This document shows positions 12,501-25,866 of a stretch of DNA of 64,000 nucleotides, piece after piece. Location: NCBI GenBank assembly GCA_947846985.1, contig CANTUZ010000001.1, forward strand, positions 124,001-188,000, read 5' to 3'. The notes beneath the pieces were generated by a model. That model searched no databases. It was given only the letters and a program-made list of their open reading frames with translations, and was not told where the DNA came from. A program made the translations under genes and the position numbers. Source of the stretch: Fratercula arctica (taxonomy: Eukaryota; Chordata; Aves; Charadriiformes; Alcidae). Each line of letters starts with the position of its first letter. Positions within the stretch are counted from its first letter, which is position 1.

Positions 12501-15500
12501 ATCACGGTTTCCCACGCCGCTCCGCCACACAGCTACTGTCTGTGCTGGTGATGGATGTCAACGATGAGGCTCCGGCTTTTGAGAAACCTGAGTATGAAGC
12601 ACACATCATGGAGAACTTACCAGCTGGCAGCCCTGTGCTGCAGGTGCTGGCCACGGACCGGGACCTGGGTGAGGATGCAGGGCGAGGGTGAGCTGCCCTG
12701 TTTGGTCAGGAGCCCTTCTGGAGATGCAGCACCCAGGTCTGGGTGCACTCTGCTCCCTTCCACCTGGTTTGGAGAGCCTGGCTGACCGTGGAGGGAAGGG
12801 TCATCTCCTGGTCTGGAGAAGAGAGATAGGCTGAATCCTGGGAGAAGCTGAGAATGAGAACAGGGACTGTGATTCCCTCTGCTCCCCAAGGCAATGGCCT
12901 TTGTTCCTTGGAGGTTCCTTGGCCCATCTTCCCCTCCACAAGCTGGGCTGGGACCTCCCTCCACCCCACATCTCTGCCCCAGCTTTACTTGCCAGGGAGC
13001 GAGATCATCCTCTCCCACAGCCTGCGTGACCCCTGGGTGGGAGGCCTGGGAGGAGGGAGGTGCAGGGCTCTGGGGTTGCTGCTGGGCTGCCCTCAAACCA
13101 TGTTCCTCCCTGCAGGTGCCAATGGGCAGGTGTCCTATGGGACTCTCTCGGGGGGGCCGTTCTCCATCCACCCACAGACGGGGCTAATTGTCACCACACG
13201 TACCCTGGACCGCGAGGAGCAGGAGCAGCACGTCCTGATGGGTAGGGCTGTGCTGGTGCATGAGAGGCTCGGCAGGCGTGGGGGTAGAGAGCAGAGGGGA
13301 GGCAGGTGGGTGCTCCCCACTGCTGGGGTAGGGCAGTATCGCAGGGAGAGAGGCCACAGGAAGTGATGGGGGTTTGTGGGGCAGGCAGGGTGGTTGGGTG
13401 GTTTGAGCATGCAGGAATGCCAGTGATCCCATGCCTGGGCTGCCCCTGTGATTGTCTGGGCGTTTGCATGTGACAGCCCCGATGGTAGCTCCCAGTCCAC
13501 AGGGCAGCCTGCAACGCCCTTGCTCTGTTCCTGCAGTCTATGCGCGGGACGGTGGCCTGCCCCCCAACCTCTCCAAGGCAACTGTGCGGATAACAGTAGG
13601 GGATGAGAATGACCACGCACCACACCTAGAGAGTGAGTCTTGCTCTGTGGAGGTCCCTGAGAACCAGAGCCGCGTGGCACTCTACACCCTGCGGGCCACC
13701 GATCCTGATGGAGGCGAGAACGGGCGCCTGGAATACCGTGTGGCAGGTGAGGTGCACAGGGAGCTCTGTAGCTTCTTTCTCGGCAGGTAAGCACTGTTCA
13801 CTCTGGGTTGCCCATGGCTCTGGGAAGCATCACCTGTGACAGTTCCTGTTCCACTCCAGTTCTCTCCTGCTCCAAACCACATGTAACTGCTGCCCTCTCA
13901 GCCCTCTAGTTTCTGTGCCCCCAGTAAAGAGCACCCCAAGATCTGGAGAGGTGGCATTTCCTCATTCCCCAGACTCTTGTCTGGTTCCCCAGGCTTGGAC
14001 TAGTTCCATACCTCTCTTGGCCGCTCTGACCTGTTGAATGTACAGGTTGCTAAGTGAGATCTCCTTGCTGTTATGCTATGCATTGTCTGGGGGCTTCCTG
14101 TGGCAGCGGCACTGGCCTGTGAGCTGTTGGAGACAGTTCTTGCACACGCACACAGACACACAGAGCTGGACCAAGGAGGTTCAATCCCACTGGGGCCTTA
14201 CAGAGAACAGCACACTCTGCCCTCCCTGCCAGGCCGCACTGGGATGGACTTCATACTGTCTTCTCTGGGCAGCACAGGGCAGGTCCTTCCTTGTGGCAGT
14301 TATAGTCATGCTGTCTTGTTATTCCCTCTCTTCTTTTCCAGATGGAGACCCTGGGCAGGATTTCAGCCTAGACCCAGTCTCTGGTGTCCTCTCCACTGCA
14401 CGTGCTCTTGACCGGGAACAAGTTGCTTCCTACAGCCTCACAGTGGTGGTGCAAGACCACGGCACCCCCCCGCGCAGTGCCACCATGTCAGTGAACGTGC
14501 GGGTGTTGGACCTGAATGACAATGCACCTGGTTTTGCTCAAGCCTCGTATGTGGTAGAGGTGCCAGAGGACTTGCCTGTTGGTGCCCTGGTGCTGCAGCT
14601 GGTGGCTGAGGACCCTGATGAAGGCACCAATGGGCAGGTCTCTTACTACCTGGGCAATGAGTCACTTGGCATGTTCCAGGTCGAGCCGCAGAGCGGGCGC
14701 ATCAGAAGTGCCCAGACGCTGGACCGGGAACGCCATCCCAGTTACAGCTTCCTGGCCAAGGCTGTGGATTCAGCACCATGGGAGCCCAAGAGCGCGGCTG
14801 TGCGCGTCACTGTCACAGTGCGAGATGTCAATGACCATGCCCCTGCTTTCCTGCACAGCCCACTTACTGTTAACTTGTCCCGCCACACACCGCTCAAGCA
14901 GGTCGTGGCCACCATGAGGGCAGAGGACAGGGATGCAGGTGCCAATGCGTCCATCCTGTATCGCCTTGCCATCCCCAACTCCGCCTTTGCAATCAACTCC
15001 TACACAGGGGACATCCAGCTGCTGCAGCCCCTGAGCTCGCTCAGCCAGCGCCAGCGGACGCTCTTCATCCTGGCCACAGACCTGGGACAGCCGGCACTCT
15101 CCTCTACCGGTGTGGTGGTGATCCATTTGCAGGAAGAGCCCTACCAGGGGCTGCGCTTCCCCCGGAGCACCAATGATGTGGCCATACCAGAAAATGCTGC
15201 CCCAGGTATAAGCTGGGCAGAGTGACCAGCAAGTGCTGGGATGAAATGGGACGGGACAGGAGGGAAAGTGGGTGCTGGGCTGGCAAAGCTGTGGGAACCT
15301 CCAACCAGGGAGCACTGCGGGGTCTTGGGAAGCCCCATTATGCTTTGGGTAGACCCAAGGGACTGCAGGGTGTGACTGGTGCACAGGCTGTTCAGGGTGG
15401 TAGCCCCTGTGGGTTTACCTCAGGCTGTTCAGATCACTGTAGGCAGTTACAGGTGCCCAGTTGCTCCTGGAAGGTCTCCAGGAGTCACAATGAGACCACA

Positions 15501-18500
15501 GAGGGGCCGTGGACGGGCCTCATGAATCCTAGCTGCTCCCAACCCAAAATTACCATTAGATCTCATGTCCTCTGGCAGCAGTGTCCTCTGGCAGAGCTGT
15601 GCTCCAGTGGTACAGCCTGTGCTGCCCACACACACCCACCCCCTCTGCCACCTGCCCCGAGAGTCTGCTGCCCCTTCACACTCTTTCACTCTCTTCCAGG
15701 CACTGCTGTGGCAAACATCCAAGCTACGCACACGGGGGGCTCTTCTGGGCGCATCACATACAGCATCGTCAGCGGCAATGAGAAGAATGCGTTCCTTATC
15801 CAGCCCGGTTCAGGTACGGCACCAAGACCAGACGGGGAAGCAGCAAGTGGGAGGGCACCAGTGCTCTGCCAGTGCCTGCTCCGCTGTCACAAGGCTCGGA
15901 GCCCCCCCAGAGGGGAACAGCCACTGTAGACTGGAACACAGTCCAGTAAATTAAATAGTGTTAGTATTTGGACGTGAACACTAACCTGTCATTGTCCAGA
16001 GCTTGTTAGCGCAGCTCCCAGCACAGTTTTGGTCCCTCCTAAGTGGACTTTTCCCCAAAAACTCCTAGGCCTGGTTCAGGGTTTGGCAGAGGCCAGGACC
16101 ATTGCTAAGATGCAATCTGGGTGCAGCCCCTGCCTCGGATGACAAGTTCAGCCAAATGACACATCCCGCGCTGGGGCCTTGGAGCCAGGCACCTGGGCTG
16201 CTGCGCTTTATTCTCTGGTGTGCACGGAGCTACTGTGACTGATTCATGGCTGTCTCTGTGCAGTCCCAAAGGTGACAATAAATGGGGAACCACTCACTGT
16301 CCAGTGGGCATTCTAAGGCTTCCCACTGCTCGGGCTGTTCCCTGGGCAGTCAGCAGGTGCTGAGCATGTTGGTGGTGGCTGTGGGCGGCGGATAGCCCGG
16401 GCAGAGCAGGGAGGCAGGTTGCAGGGTGCTGCCCAGTGACACTGGGCAAGCTGGCATTGTTTGCACCACGTGCTTCAATGGGCAACCTTTGAAGGGCCGA
16501 GGATCCCTTCGCATCAGGGAAAGCCTGTCTGAGGGAGGGTGAGGGTTGCCTTGCTGTGAGGCTGGTGCTTGCCGTGTGGTATCGCATATCACAGCCCCCG
16601 GTCCCAGCCCAGGCTGGGGATGGAGGGATGGAGAACAGCCCTGCCAAGAAGGACTTGGGGATGTTGGCAGATGAGAAGCTCAACATGAGCTGGCAACGTG
16701 CGCTGGCAGCCCAGAAACCCCCCCGCAGCCTGGGCTGCATCCCCAGCAGCGTGGGCAGCAGGGCGAGGGGGGGGATTCTGCCCCTCTGCTCCGCTCGGGG
16801 GAGACCCCCCTGCAGTGCTGCCTCCAGCTCTGGGGCCTCAGCACAGGAGAGACACGGGGCTGTTGGAGCGGGGCCAGAGGAAGCCCCAGAGATGCTGGGA
16901 GGGCTGGAGCCCCTCTGCTGTGAGGACAGGCTGAGAGAGTTGGGGGGGTTCAGCCTGGAGAAGAGAAGGCTCCAGGGAGACCTTATTGTGGCCTTTCAGT
17001 ACTTAAAGGGGCCTTATAGGAAAGATGGGGACAGACTTTTAGCAGGGCCTGTTGCAATAAGACAAGGGGTAATGGCTTTAAACTAAAAGAGGGAATATTT
17101 AGACTAGATCTCAGGAAGAAATTTTTTACAATGAGGGTGGTGAGCCCCTGGCACAGGTTGCCCAGAGAGGCTGTGGATGCCCCATCCCTGGAAACATTCC
17201 AGGTCAGGTTGGACGGCGCTCTGAGCAACTTGGTCTAGTTGGAGATGTCCCTGCTTATTGCAGGGGCGTTGGACTATCTGACCTTTAAAGGTCCCTTCCA
17301 ACCCAAACTATTCTATGATATGAGAAATTCAGTCATCGTAGCACTGACGTCAAGCTGGAGCTTCTTGCTCCCTGGTGTGGGAGGCTGAGACCTATGAGGT
17401 CGGTCATGCAGAGGTCCCCTCTCCCTGCTGTCCCGGGTGGTATAAGCAGGGCTCTGCTACACCATGTGTGGCTGTGACACTGGTCTGCGTGGCAAGCTGC
17501 CATGCTGTGCTGCAGCAAGGCCTGACGGGATCACAGAATCACAAATCTCCCCCTGTAACGCTTGTCCCTTCGCATCCCTTCATCTTGTCTCTGCTCAAGC
17601 CACGTGTGCCAGTGGTTCTGAGAACACCCTGGACGTGTCCTGGCTGCACCTCAGTTGCACCTTGGTTGCTGTGGCAATGCCACTTCATTTCAATGGGGAA
17701 ACATTTCCCTTGGGCGAAGTGCCCAGAATACAGGATTTTTCCCTTAAAACATGTCCCCCCTTGAGTCCCATTTGTCTGCCCTGCTTTCTCCCAGGGCAAG
17801 GGGCTGCATGCTGGAGCACCACGGTGAGGGAGGGCAAGCGGGGCTGGCACAGCACTGCTCTCCTGCCCTGCACCAGCTGCCAAGCAGCGTTAGACTGGGC
17901 TCCTGTGCTTCAGCTCTGCTGTGACAATGGGCCAGTGCATGGGCACCGGTCCATGACTGTCCTCAGCCATCCCTAGGCTTATTTCCTCTGCAGGGAGGAG
18001 CAGAGGTGATGTCCACAGGAGCTCTGCGAGAGCTTTGCATTGGAGAGCACACTAAAGTGCCTGCTGTGGACAAGACCAGAGCAGGGGAATGTCACAGGAG
18101 CATCCTCAGCCCATACTGTGGCACCTCAGGCTCTGCTGCTTCTGTCCCAGGCAGGAACAACCCTTCAGAAGGCGGACTGATGCTGACTGCTCTCCTTGTA
18201 TTTTCTCTGGGCCAAGCCAACCCTGGAGGCAGGGCCTGCTGTGGCAGTCAAATGGTGGCAGAGGGGCAGGGGAGCACAGCCGGCTCCCAGCCCTTGGGTT
18301 GCAGGAGGTGAGGACGCAGCTGTTCTCCAAACCAGGCCACCATGCTAGTAGCCGTAATCTGTGTTTTCCGTTCCTGGACATGCAGCCTGGTTTCAGCTGT
18401 GCGTACTGGAGCTCGTGTGACCGTGATGCAAAGCTGGCAGCAGAGCTCTTACACAGAAGCTGGGCTTGTCCATGGCCACAGAGCTGTTCTAGCTGCCTGC

Positions 18501-21500
18501 TACTGCACACCCACAGCCTGGGCACTTCACCTGGTGGTTGCACGTAGATGCTGAAACAGGCTGCAGAGAGAGTGAGGCACTGCAGGAATCCCCAAGGCAG
18601 GAATTCAGCCACAGGAGCACAGTTCCTCCTCATTACATTTGAATGCGTGCCTATAGGAATACTGCCAGCCATTTCAGAATATCTTTTTGGATGCCCTCCA
18701 CCTTCTTGGGTGGGACAGCAATACTTTGTCATTACAAAAGCCCAGGTGCAGTGGTTCAGCGGGATAAGAATGGATTTCTGTCCTCAGACCCCTAGCAGGA
18801 GAACAGCTGGCAGCTCCTACAGTGTCTTTGTAAGGATTTGCCCTAAACTAATAGCTGCAGTTTGGTGACTTTGTCTTGGAGCTTGATGAGCTTGTGTAGC
18901 AGTATGGGGCTTGCCAGGGAGCAGGTTTTTTTTAAACTGGCCATACATCAGATGGTGTCTCCATAGGGGAAGTCTATCGCATGCTTTAGTGTAAGCAGAA
19001 GCAGCCTGTACTGAGCGAGGTGCGGGATTTATCACCCAGAACAACTCCCTGGGGCTGATGAGAAGGCTGTCAGTTTGGAGAGGGCTCAGAGGAGCTGAGT
19101 GTGTGTGTTCTGTCCGTTTGAGAACGGGTGGGTGAGCGGAGGGATGGACTGAGTGCAAGGGAACGAAAGAGAAGATGAGGGCTGGATGTGCTGGTGTATC
19201 GCTCGCCCCCTCTTCACCCACCCCGTCCTGCTGTTTCCCTGCTCCCAGGTGCCATCTCGGTTCAGGACTCCAGCAGCCTGGACTTCGAGGCCAGCCCCCG
19301 GCTGCGCCTTGTGGTCCAGGCAGAGACAGCAGCTTCCTTTGGCTTTATGGCCATAAACCTTAACCTGCAAGATGTGAATGACAACTTGCCACGCTTCCAG
19401 CTGCAGAACTACGTGGCGTTCATCTGGGAGTCACAGAGCTATGACTCACCAGTCATCCAGGTATCGCTGGGGACACAAACGGGGGCATCAGGCCTGCCTC
19501 TGTGCTGAGGTGATGGGGTGGGGGACTGTGCCATGGGCCTGCGGCTGGCACCTACGGATAGGTCTAGCTTTGGAGGACTGTTTCCAGGGCTCCACAATTG
19601 CACTGCTGAATCTCTCATGTGGCTTTGCAGGTCCTGGCGGATGATCTGGACCAGGGAGCGAATGGGCAGGTGACTTACGCCATCAACCAGTCCCTGCCAA
19701 TGACAGGCTTGTACCATATCGATCCTCAAACTGGCACCATCACTACTGCTGCCATCCTGGACAGGGAGATCTGGTCCCAGACTCGGTGAGTGGAGCCAGA
19801 CTAACTTGTGCCACCGATATGAGGGGGGCATAGCTGTGGAGCAGCGTCCCCAAGGCTGCGGGGGATGCTCTGCTGCTTAGTGCCACCCAAAGCTGTCGCA
19901 GCCCTGTCTCTAAAATGTTTTTGCCAAACAGCAGGAACTTAGGCTTAGTGTTAACACAGGGAGCAAATGGTATTGAAGCGTGACAGATGGCCGTGAGATG
20001 AGCCAGTGCTCCGCTCAGTCTGGTGTCTGCAAATCTGAGAAGATTGTGAGGGGAGCAGTGGGCTCTTTTCAGTGGCTGCATCCATTCCCTTTCCTGCCTG
20101 CTTAATCCAGACCACATATGCTCAGTTCCTTCCCACTCCCGTGCACTGCACCCTTCTGCCCCCAACGTGCACTCCAGGTGCTAATGCCCTGCCCTGAACC
20201 TTCTTGCAAGTCCTCCTGCATTCAGTGCTGGTCCTCTGGGCCCTCGCCACGTGCACATCGCCCAGCCAGCCTGGCCACGCCTGTATAGGGTAATGGCAAA
20301 CACCACACACAATGAATATAAGTCCTCCCCTGCCCTTTTACACACGTATGGTTCAGATGCAAGGAACAGCTTCTGCCCCCCACCCAGGCTATGTTCTCTC
20401 CCCGTGTGCATGCTCCAGTGGCTACGTGGCTCTCTCCCCTCTTCCCAGGCGTGGGGAGGCCCAGGGCATTCATTCCATTCGCATACCCATCACCGGTCTG
20501 CAGAGAGGCTCCACGCGTTCCCGAACACCCAGATATGCTCCAAATGCCCATCTCCCTGCACCCCACTGTGCCCCTACTCTGCCTGCATCATCTCCCACGC
20601 ACATTCCAGACTCCAGCCCCTCGCACAGACTGAAAACGCTGTCGGTGCATCCACTCCTTCCACTTGCAAAAGCCTCCAGCCATGCCTCTTTTGTCCCACA
20701 TGCCCATACCAGGGCTGTGCATGAATCCAGTGCCCACCACCTGCTCCAAACACACGTGCCCACATTCTCTGCCTGCTCCTGCGTTCCAGGTGCTGGACAC
20801 AAACCCCCTGCCCTCCAAACGTGCACCTCAAATGTGCATCCCTCTGCAGCCCTGCCCCACCATACTCTGGATGTACGCACGTCCACTGCCCCACACGTGC
20901 ACTCCAGATGCTCTGCACGTATCCATTGCCCCAGACACTCCAGATGCTGTGCACAGTTCCACTGCCACATGGACACGCTCCAATCCTGTGCACACATGCA
21001 GTACCCCCCCGACATGTCCCAGATGCAGTGCATGCATGCATTGCTCCCTCACACATATGGCCACATGTCTGTGAACCTTGTGCTTGCCCGCAGTTTGGTG
21101 GTAACGGCAATGGACAGAGGGACTCCGCCTCTTGTGGGCTCTGCCACGCTGACCGTTGTGGTGATGGACGTCAATGACAATAGCCCCACCATCCCGTTTC
21201 CCTGGGAGGTGCGGGTCCCAGAGAGTAAGTGCAGCTCAGCCCCGTGAGGTAATGTGTCACCAATGGCAAGAGCTAAGGCGCGATGGGCACCCGTGGGTCG
21301 GGGAGAAGCCCCCAGAGAGGTTGCCTTACCAAGGGCCAGCTTGTGCTGACCCACTGGCTGAGCTTCCCCTGAGCTCTTCAGCACTGCCTGGTCTGTGACA
21401 GCCTGGGGCAGGGGGTTGTACAGCCCCTGTGCTGCAGCTGTGTCCTGAGGGAACCAGCTGAATTCCCAACTCATCCCTGGCCCCTGCCCACACTGCAGGG

Positions 21501-24500
21501 ACTCTGGCTGCACACACACATGCCCTGCCTGCTCTCTGTCCTCATCCCATGTGTCCCATGCCTGTGCCAGCCTTGACCTGCCCTGCCGACCTCCCAAGAC
21601 CTTCCCCTTCACCCCAAGCATCTCCCCCTTGTCCTCGTTGCTCAGGCTTTGGGCTGAGCTGGCTTCCCACCACGTGAGCCAGGTCTTCTCCAGGGAGATG
21701 GGGCTGCTTACTCATGCCTTGCCTCTCCACAGACACACTGCTGGGCACCCAGATAGCCCAGCTGACCGGGAACGATGTGGACTCGGGCCCCGTGCTCTCC
21801 TACGCGCTCATGCTGGATGGTGATGCCGTGGGCACGTTCAGCGTGCTGCGGTATGGAGGACGCATTGCCCTGACGGGGCCACTGGACTATGAGCAGCGCA
21901 GCCACTACACCCTCACCCTGCGTGCCTCCGACACCCGCCATGAGACCGAGGCCAACCTCACCGTCGTTGTGGAGGACGTGAATGACAACGCACCGACTTT
22001 CAGCCAGGGCTTCTACCAGGTGCTGTGCACACAGGTGTGACGGGCAGTGTGGGCCGCCCCGCACGAGCCCCTCTGCTGCCCCTGCCTGGCTCACTGGCCT
22101 TACCAGGCAGAGTTCCCTGTGAGGATGGGCCTGAGCCCATCCTTGCCCCTCTCTCCCTGGGCTCCATCCACATCCTGACACCCCCTGTGCCGTCACTGTG
22201 GCGTGGACGGGAGGCTGAAACCAGGCACGTAGCGCTGGGATCGGCAGCTGTGGGCCTGCACAGCTGCAGGCAGACGGGACATGCTGGAATAGGTGGGAAC
22301 AGTGGGAAGGCCAGAAGTGGTGGGAGATGGGTCACAACCCGGACAAGTGTTTCTGGCAAGACCTGGCCTGGGGCCCCGTAGGCAGATCGCTGGATGAAAG
22401 CTGACACGTGCAATGTGCTGCATCTCTGGAGCAGACGCAAGAAGCTGGGAAGCCACAGAAATGCTTGAAGGTTGTGAGAACAGAGACCGATGGAACGGTC
22501 TGTTTATACATGCTGTTTGGCACAGCAAAAAGACAAGAGCCATTTTGATTTGTGTAAAATGCCTTTTGAGGAGAAAATATCAGCTATTAAAGACTTCTTC
22601 AGAATAGCAGGGCAAAGTAGAGAAAAGGATCAGGAACCAGGTGCTGAAACTGGTCAGGGGTCACACTAACAGGGCTAGGTGCTGTGCACGTGGGACAGGC
22701 CCCCTCAGCATGCCAGCCATGGCCCTGGGGCAGAGGTGGGGAAGGCCCTGGCCAGCGATGAGCTGGGCCACCTTGACTATCGCTGCCCTGGCCAGCCCCA
22801 GACCTTCTCCCAACCCTGCTGGCTGGCTCCAGGCAAGGGGGAACAGGCGCTGACTGGGGCTTCCTCCTCTTCCAGGTGACACTGCCGGAGCACACGCCTG
22901 CAGGCAGCATCATTCTCACCGTGAGCGCAACTGACCCAGACTCGGGGAGCAACGGGGATGTCACCTTCCACTTGGCCGTGCCCAGCCCTGACATCGCCAT
23001 TGATCCCAGCAACGGTGCGTGGGGCTGGCTGCTGTGTGGGGTCTATCTTGTGGGTTGCTCTGGCAGTGCCTGCAGAGGGAGGTGCCACCAGGCTGGCCCA
23101 GGCTCAGCCCCTCACCAGGTCGTTGTCTGGGGTGGCCTCCGAGTGCTCCCACTGCAGCGTCCCAGATGCCTATTCCACCAGCCAATAACCCTGACACCCT
23201 TCCCAGCTCCCTCTTGGCCCCCATGCTGATTCTGGCTTTGTGCCCTCACAGGAACCCTCTTCACCATCCGGCGGGTGGAATTTGATGCCAACCAGCCCAC
23301 CCTGGACCTGGTGGTGGAGGCCCGCGACCGTGGCTCTCCCAGCCTCTCATCCTGGGCCACAGTGCAGCTCCAGGTGCTGGATGTGAATGACCACAGCCCC
23401 AGCTTCCATGCGCCACGCTACAATGCCAGCATCCCCGAGGACCTGCGCCCAGGAACCACCGTGCTGACGCTAGAGGCAGGCGATGCCGACCTCTCCCGGG
23501 AGAATGCTGGCTTCGACTACACCATCGTCAGTGGCAATGGTGGCAACGCCTTCCAGGTGGAGAGCCGGGTGGCCTGGGCAGGGGGCCATCTCCGCACACA
23601 GGGTGCCTTGGTGCTTGTGGAACACTTGGATTTTGAGGCTATCCCGGTCTACAACCTCACTGTGGCAGCCTCGGACCGGGGCCTGCCACAGCGCAGCGCC
23701 ACAGTGCCTGTGCTCATCACTGTGCAGGATGTCAACGACAACCCGCCCGTGTTCAGCCGAGCTGAGTACCGCACCGCCGTGAGCGAGAGCGCACCCCCCG
23801 GCACAGAGCTGCTGCGCGTCGTGGCCCACGATGCTGACTCGGGGCCCCGCGGCCACGTTCATTACACCATCAGCTCAGGAGACCAGCATGGGCTCTTCCA
23901 GCTTCACGAGAGCACGGGGGCCCTGTGCCTGGCACGGCCCCTGGACCGGGAGGCCCAGGCACTGCATGCACTCGTGGTGCAGGCCACGGATGTGCCAGGC
24001 GGGCACTTTGCGCTGGTACCTGTAGCCATTGAGGTGAAGGACGTCAACGATAACAAGCCGTACTTCCCAGTGGAGGTGCTGAGTGCCAGCATGCGGGAGA
24101 ACCTGCCTCCTGGCACACTGGTCACCACGCTGCGTGCCATCGATGCAGACACCGGTGTCTTTGGGGAGCTGCAGTACACAGTGCTGGAGCAGCCAGTGGG
24201 GGAGCCCGGCATGGTGGAGGGCCGGGATGCCTTTGCTGTCAACAGCAGCTCTGGGGAGCTGCGCTCCCGACTTACCTTTGACTACGAACGAGCCAAAGCC
24301 TTCCAGCTCCTAGTCAGGGCCACCGATGCTGGCAACGCCTCTGCCACGGTGACAGTGCGGGTGCTGGTGACAGGGGAGGACGAATATGATCCCATCTTCC
24401 TGAGCCCCTCCTTCAACTTTGAGGTCCCTGAGGGCGCCCGCAAAGGGCAGAGCATCGGGCGGGTGCTGGCAACAGATGAGGATGAGGGGGCTGATGGCGT

Positions 24501-25866
24501 CGTACTGTACTCCCTGGCAAAGCCCTCGCCATATTTTGCCATCAACCAAACCACAGGCACCATCTACCTGCGTGTGGACAGCCAGCCCCAGGCCGGGGCC
24601 GGGCGTGCCAAGAGGGAGCCACGCGAGATGAGCCTGGAGGTGCAGGCGCGCAGCCCCCTGCCCGCCTCCCGCTCGGCCTCTGCGCAGGTCATCATCGACG
24701 TCACGCACACCTCCTTCGGCCTGGCCCCTGACCTCAACCTGCTGCTGGTGGCCGTGGCTGCCTCGCTGGGGGTTGTGGTGGTGCTGGCCGCTGTGGCCAT
24801 TGTGCTGGCCCTGGTCCGCTCCCGTCACCGGCGGGGCCGCGAGAAGCCGGAGGGGGACGGGGCACTGGGCCGCGTGCCGAGTGGCTCCCTGCAGAAGCTC
24901 AGCCGCGAGGAGCCAGCGCTTCCTGGGGGCGAGCACATTTACCACCAGGCCCTGCCAGGGTATGGGGGCGAGCCGGCAGGGCCCTACACGCGGGGCGGCT
25001 CGCTGGACCCCTCTCACTCCAGCGGCCGAGGCTCCGCCGAAGCCGCTGAGGACGATGAGATCCGGATGATCAACGAGTACCCGCGTGTGGCCAGCATCAC
25101 GGCCTCCATGCAGGAGCACATCTCCGCCCGCGGCCCTGACTCCGGCATCCAGCAAGACGCCGACCAGCTCTCTGACATCTCCTGCGAGCCAGCTGCCCTG
25201 GAGAGCGCCCAGTGGTTCAAGAGCAAGAAGGGCTCCGGGCTGCTGCTGCCGGGGCCGCCCCCACAGCTGTACCGCGAGGATGGAGGAGGCAGCGCCTTCC
25301 TCGGCGTGCGCTGTGGCCTCAGTGTCTCCTCCCAGCCTCAGGACTATGCCTTCCCGGAGGATGGCAAGCCCTCTGTGGAGGGCTCGCTCACCGCCATCGT
25401 GGCCAGCGATGAAGAGCTCCGCGGCAGCTACAACTGGGATTACCTGCTGAACTGGTGCCCCCAGTTCCAGCCGCTGGCCAGTGTCTTCACAGAGATTGCC
25501 CGCCTCAAGGATGAGAGCTCCCTGCGCAAGCCCTTCCCGACCAAGCCCAAGGCAGAGCCCAAGCCCCGCATCGACCCCCCACCCCTCATCACCTCAGTGG
25601 CCCACCCGGGTGCCAAGTCTGTGCCCCCCAAGCCGCCGCCGGGCAGGACCTTCCCGCACCCGTCCTCCCTGCGCCGCTCGCCCATCAGCCACGAGGGCTC
25701 CATCTCGTCCTCTGCCATGTCGCCCAGCTTCTCCCCCTCGCTGTCCCCGCTGGCTGCCCGCTCCCCCGTGGTCTCGCCCTTTGGCATCTCACAGGGGCCT
25801 TCTGCCTCCGCCATCAGTGCTGAGCACTCGCTGGAGCCCCCCGAGGAGGCCGAGCTCAGGATTTAG
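575..25866 (+). CDS. DCHS1: Dachsous cadherin-related 1 (protocadherin-16), 5' partial
   Basis: Giant atypical cadherin of the plasma membrane. It binds FAT4 on neighbouring cells and acts in planar cell polarity and Hippo signalling (family knowledge). Exons read from the sequence: 575-763, 876-1107, 2149-2384, 2765-3784, 3994-4181, 8776-8872, 9052-9209, 11290-12125, 12429-12668, 13116-13241, 13537-13746, 14342-15205, 15700-15813, 19249-19460, 19631-19785, 21094-21224, 21733-22019, 22876-23014, 23252-25866. All join with matching phases to one frame of 2,682 codons plus stop, against about 3,300 residues for the human protein, so roughly 600 N-terminal residues lie outside. About 20 cadherin repeats are visible by their calcium-binding DxNDN-type linkers (for example DINDNRP, DVNDNVP, DENDNSP, DLNDNAP, DVNDNKP) and LDRE motifs. 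The last exon holds the final repeats, a membrane helix at about 24733-24816 and a cytoplasmic tail of about 350 residues with the dachsous block around [15 protein letters not shown], ending ELRI. It is DCHS1 rather than DCHS2 because TPP1 follows it. Confidence 0.95.
2555..2640. repeat. Impure CA/TG-rich simple repeat in a DCHS1 intron
   Basis: Alternating purine-pyrimidine DNA made of short ACAC, GTGCACATGCA and similar runs between the exons ending at 2384 and starting at 2765. It is degenerate, with no clean unit. Confidence 0.6.
6430..6912 (+). mobile_element. Ancient CR1-type LINE 3' fragment
   Basis: The stretch follows, with gaps and many substitutions, the order of landmarks in the old amniote CR1 3' end. 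These are a TTTTTCA...ATAATTAAA...TTGCCA block near 6613-6655, GGTTCA...TTAGAT...TTCATGGA near 6665-6690, CCATCAAAGGCT near 6703, GAAGCTGGGA near 6770, a CCACTGCCAGCCACTGCC block near 6838 and CTGATCTTTGGACCA near 6886. This is recognition from memory of the consensus; an alignment was not run. Confidence 0.65.
7340..7600 (-). mobile_element. Ancient CR1-type LINE fragment, antisense
   Basis: AT-rich block with TTTCCAGCCTAAACTAATTT, TTATAGTCATTTGTTCTTGTG and CTTAAATAACTC in the order expected for the reverse complement of an old CR1 body. It is strongly diverged and its limits are approximate. It lies in the same intron as the sense fragment at 6430-6912. Confidence 0.5.
9210..11289 (+). other. 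DCHS1 intron containing a CR1 copy
   Basis: Intron between the exons ending at 9209 and starting at 11290. Its right half is a CR1 copy (listed separately). Bases 9210-10690 show no exon and no element I can identify. Confidence 0.65.
10691..11150 (-). mobile_element. CR1 LINE, 3' part, antisense
   Basis: Begins with repeated AATCACAGA units (the reverse complement of the CR1 3' tail) and continues with the familiar AGAATGGTTGAGGCAGGAAG, TGTCCAACCACC and CACCACCTCCCTGGGCAA blocks. The far end is unclear, around 11100-11165. It lies within the DCHS1 intron that ends at the exon starting at 11290. Confidence 0.9.
16600..17326 (+). mobile_element. CR1 LINE, 5'-truncated, sense
   Basis: Contains the CR1 ORF2 C-terminal remnant followed by the typical 3' UTR (TGAGAGAGTTGGGGGGGTTC near 16931, AGGTTGGACGG, GGTCCCTTCCAACCCAAAC) and ends with TTCTATGAT at about 17318-17326. 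It lies in the 3.4-kb DCHS1 intron 15814-19248. The rest of that intron shows no exon I can identify. Confidence 0.9.
20140..21060. repeat. Degenerate minisatellite in a DCHS1 intron
   Basis: Loosely repeated units of about 37-50 bases with the recurring words CACGTGCACTCCAGATGCT, CATTGCCCCA, CTGTGCACA and ACATGC. They are best seen at 20890-21010. Copies are strongly diverged and no exact period can be given. It fills most of the intron between the exons ending at 19785 and starting at 21094. Confidence 0.5.
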
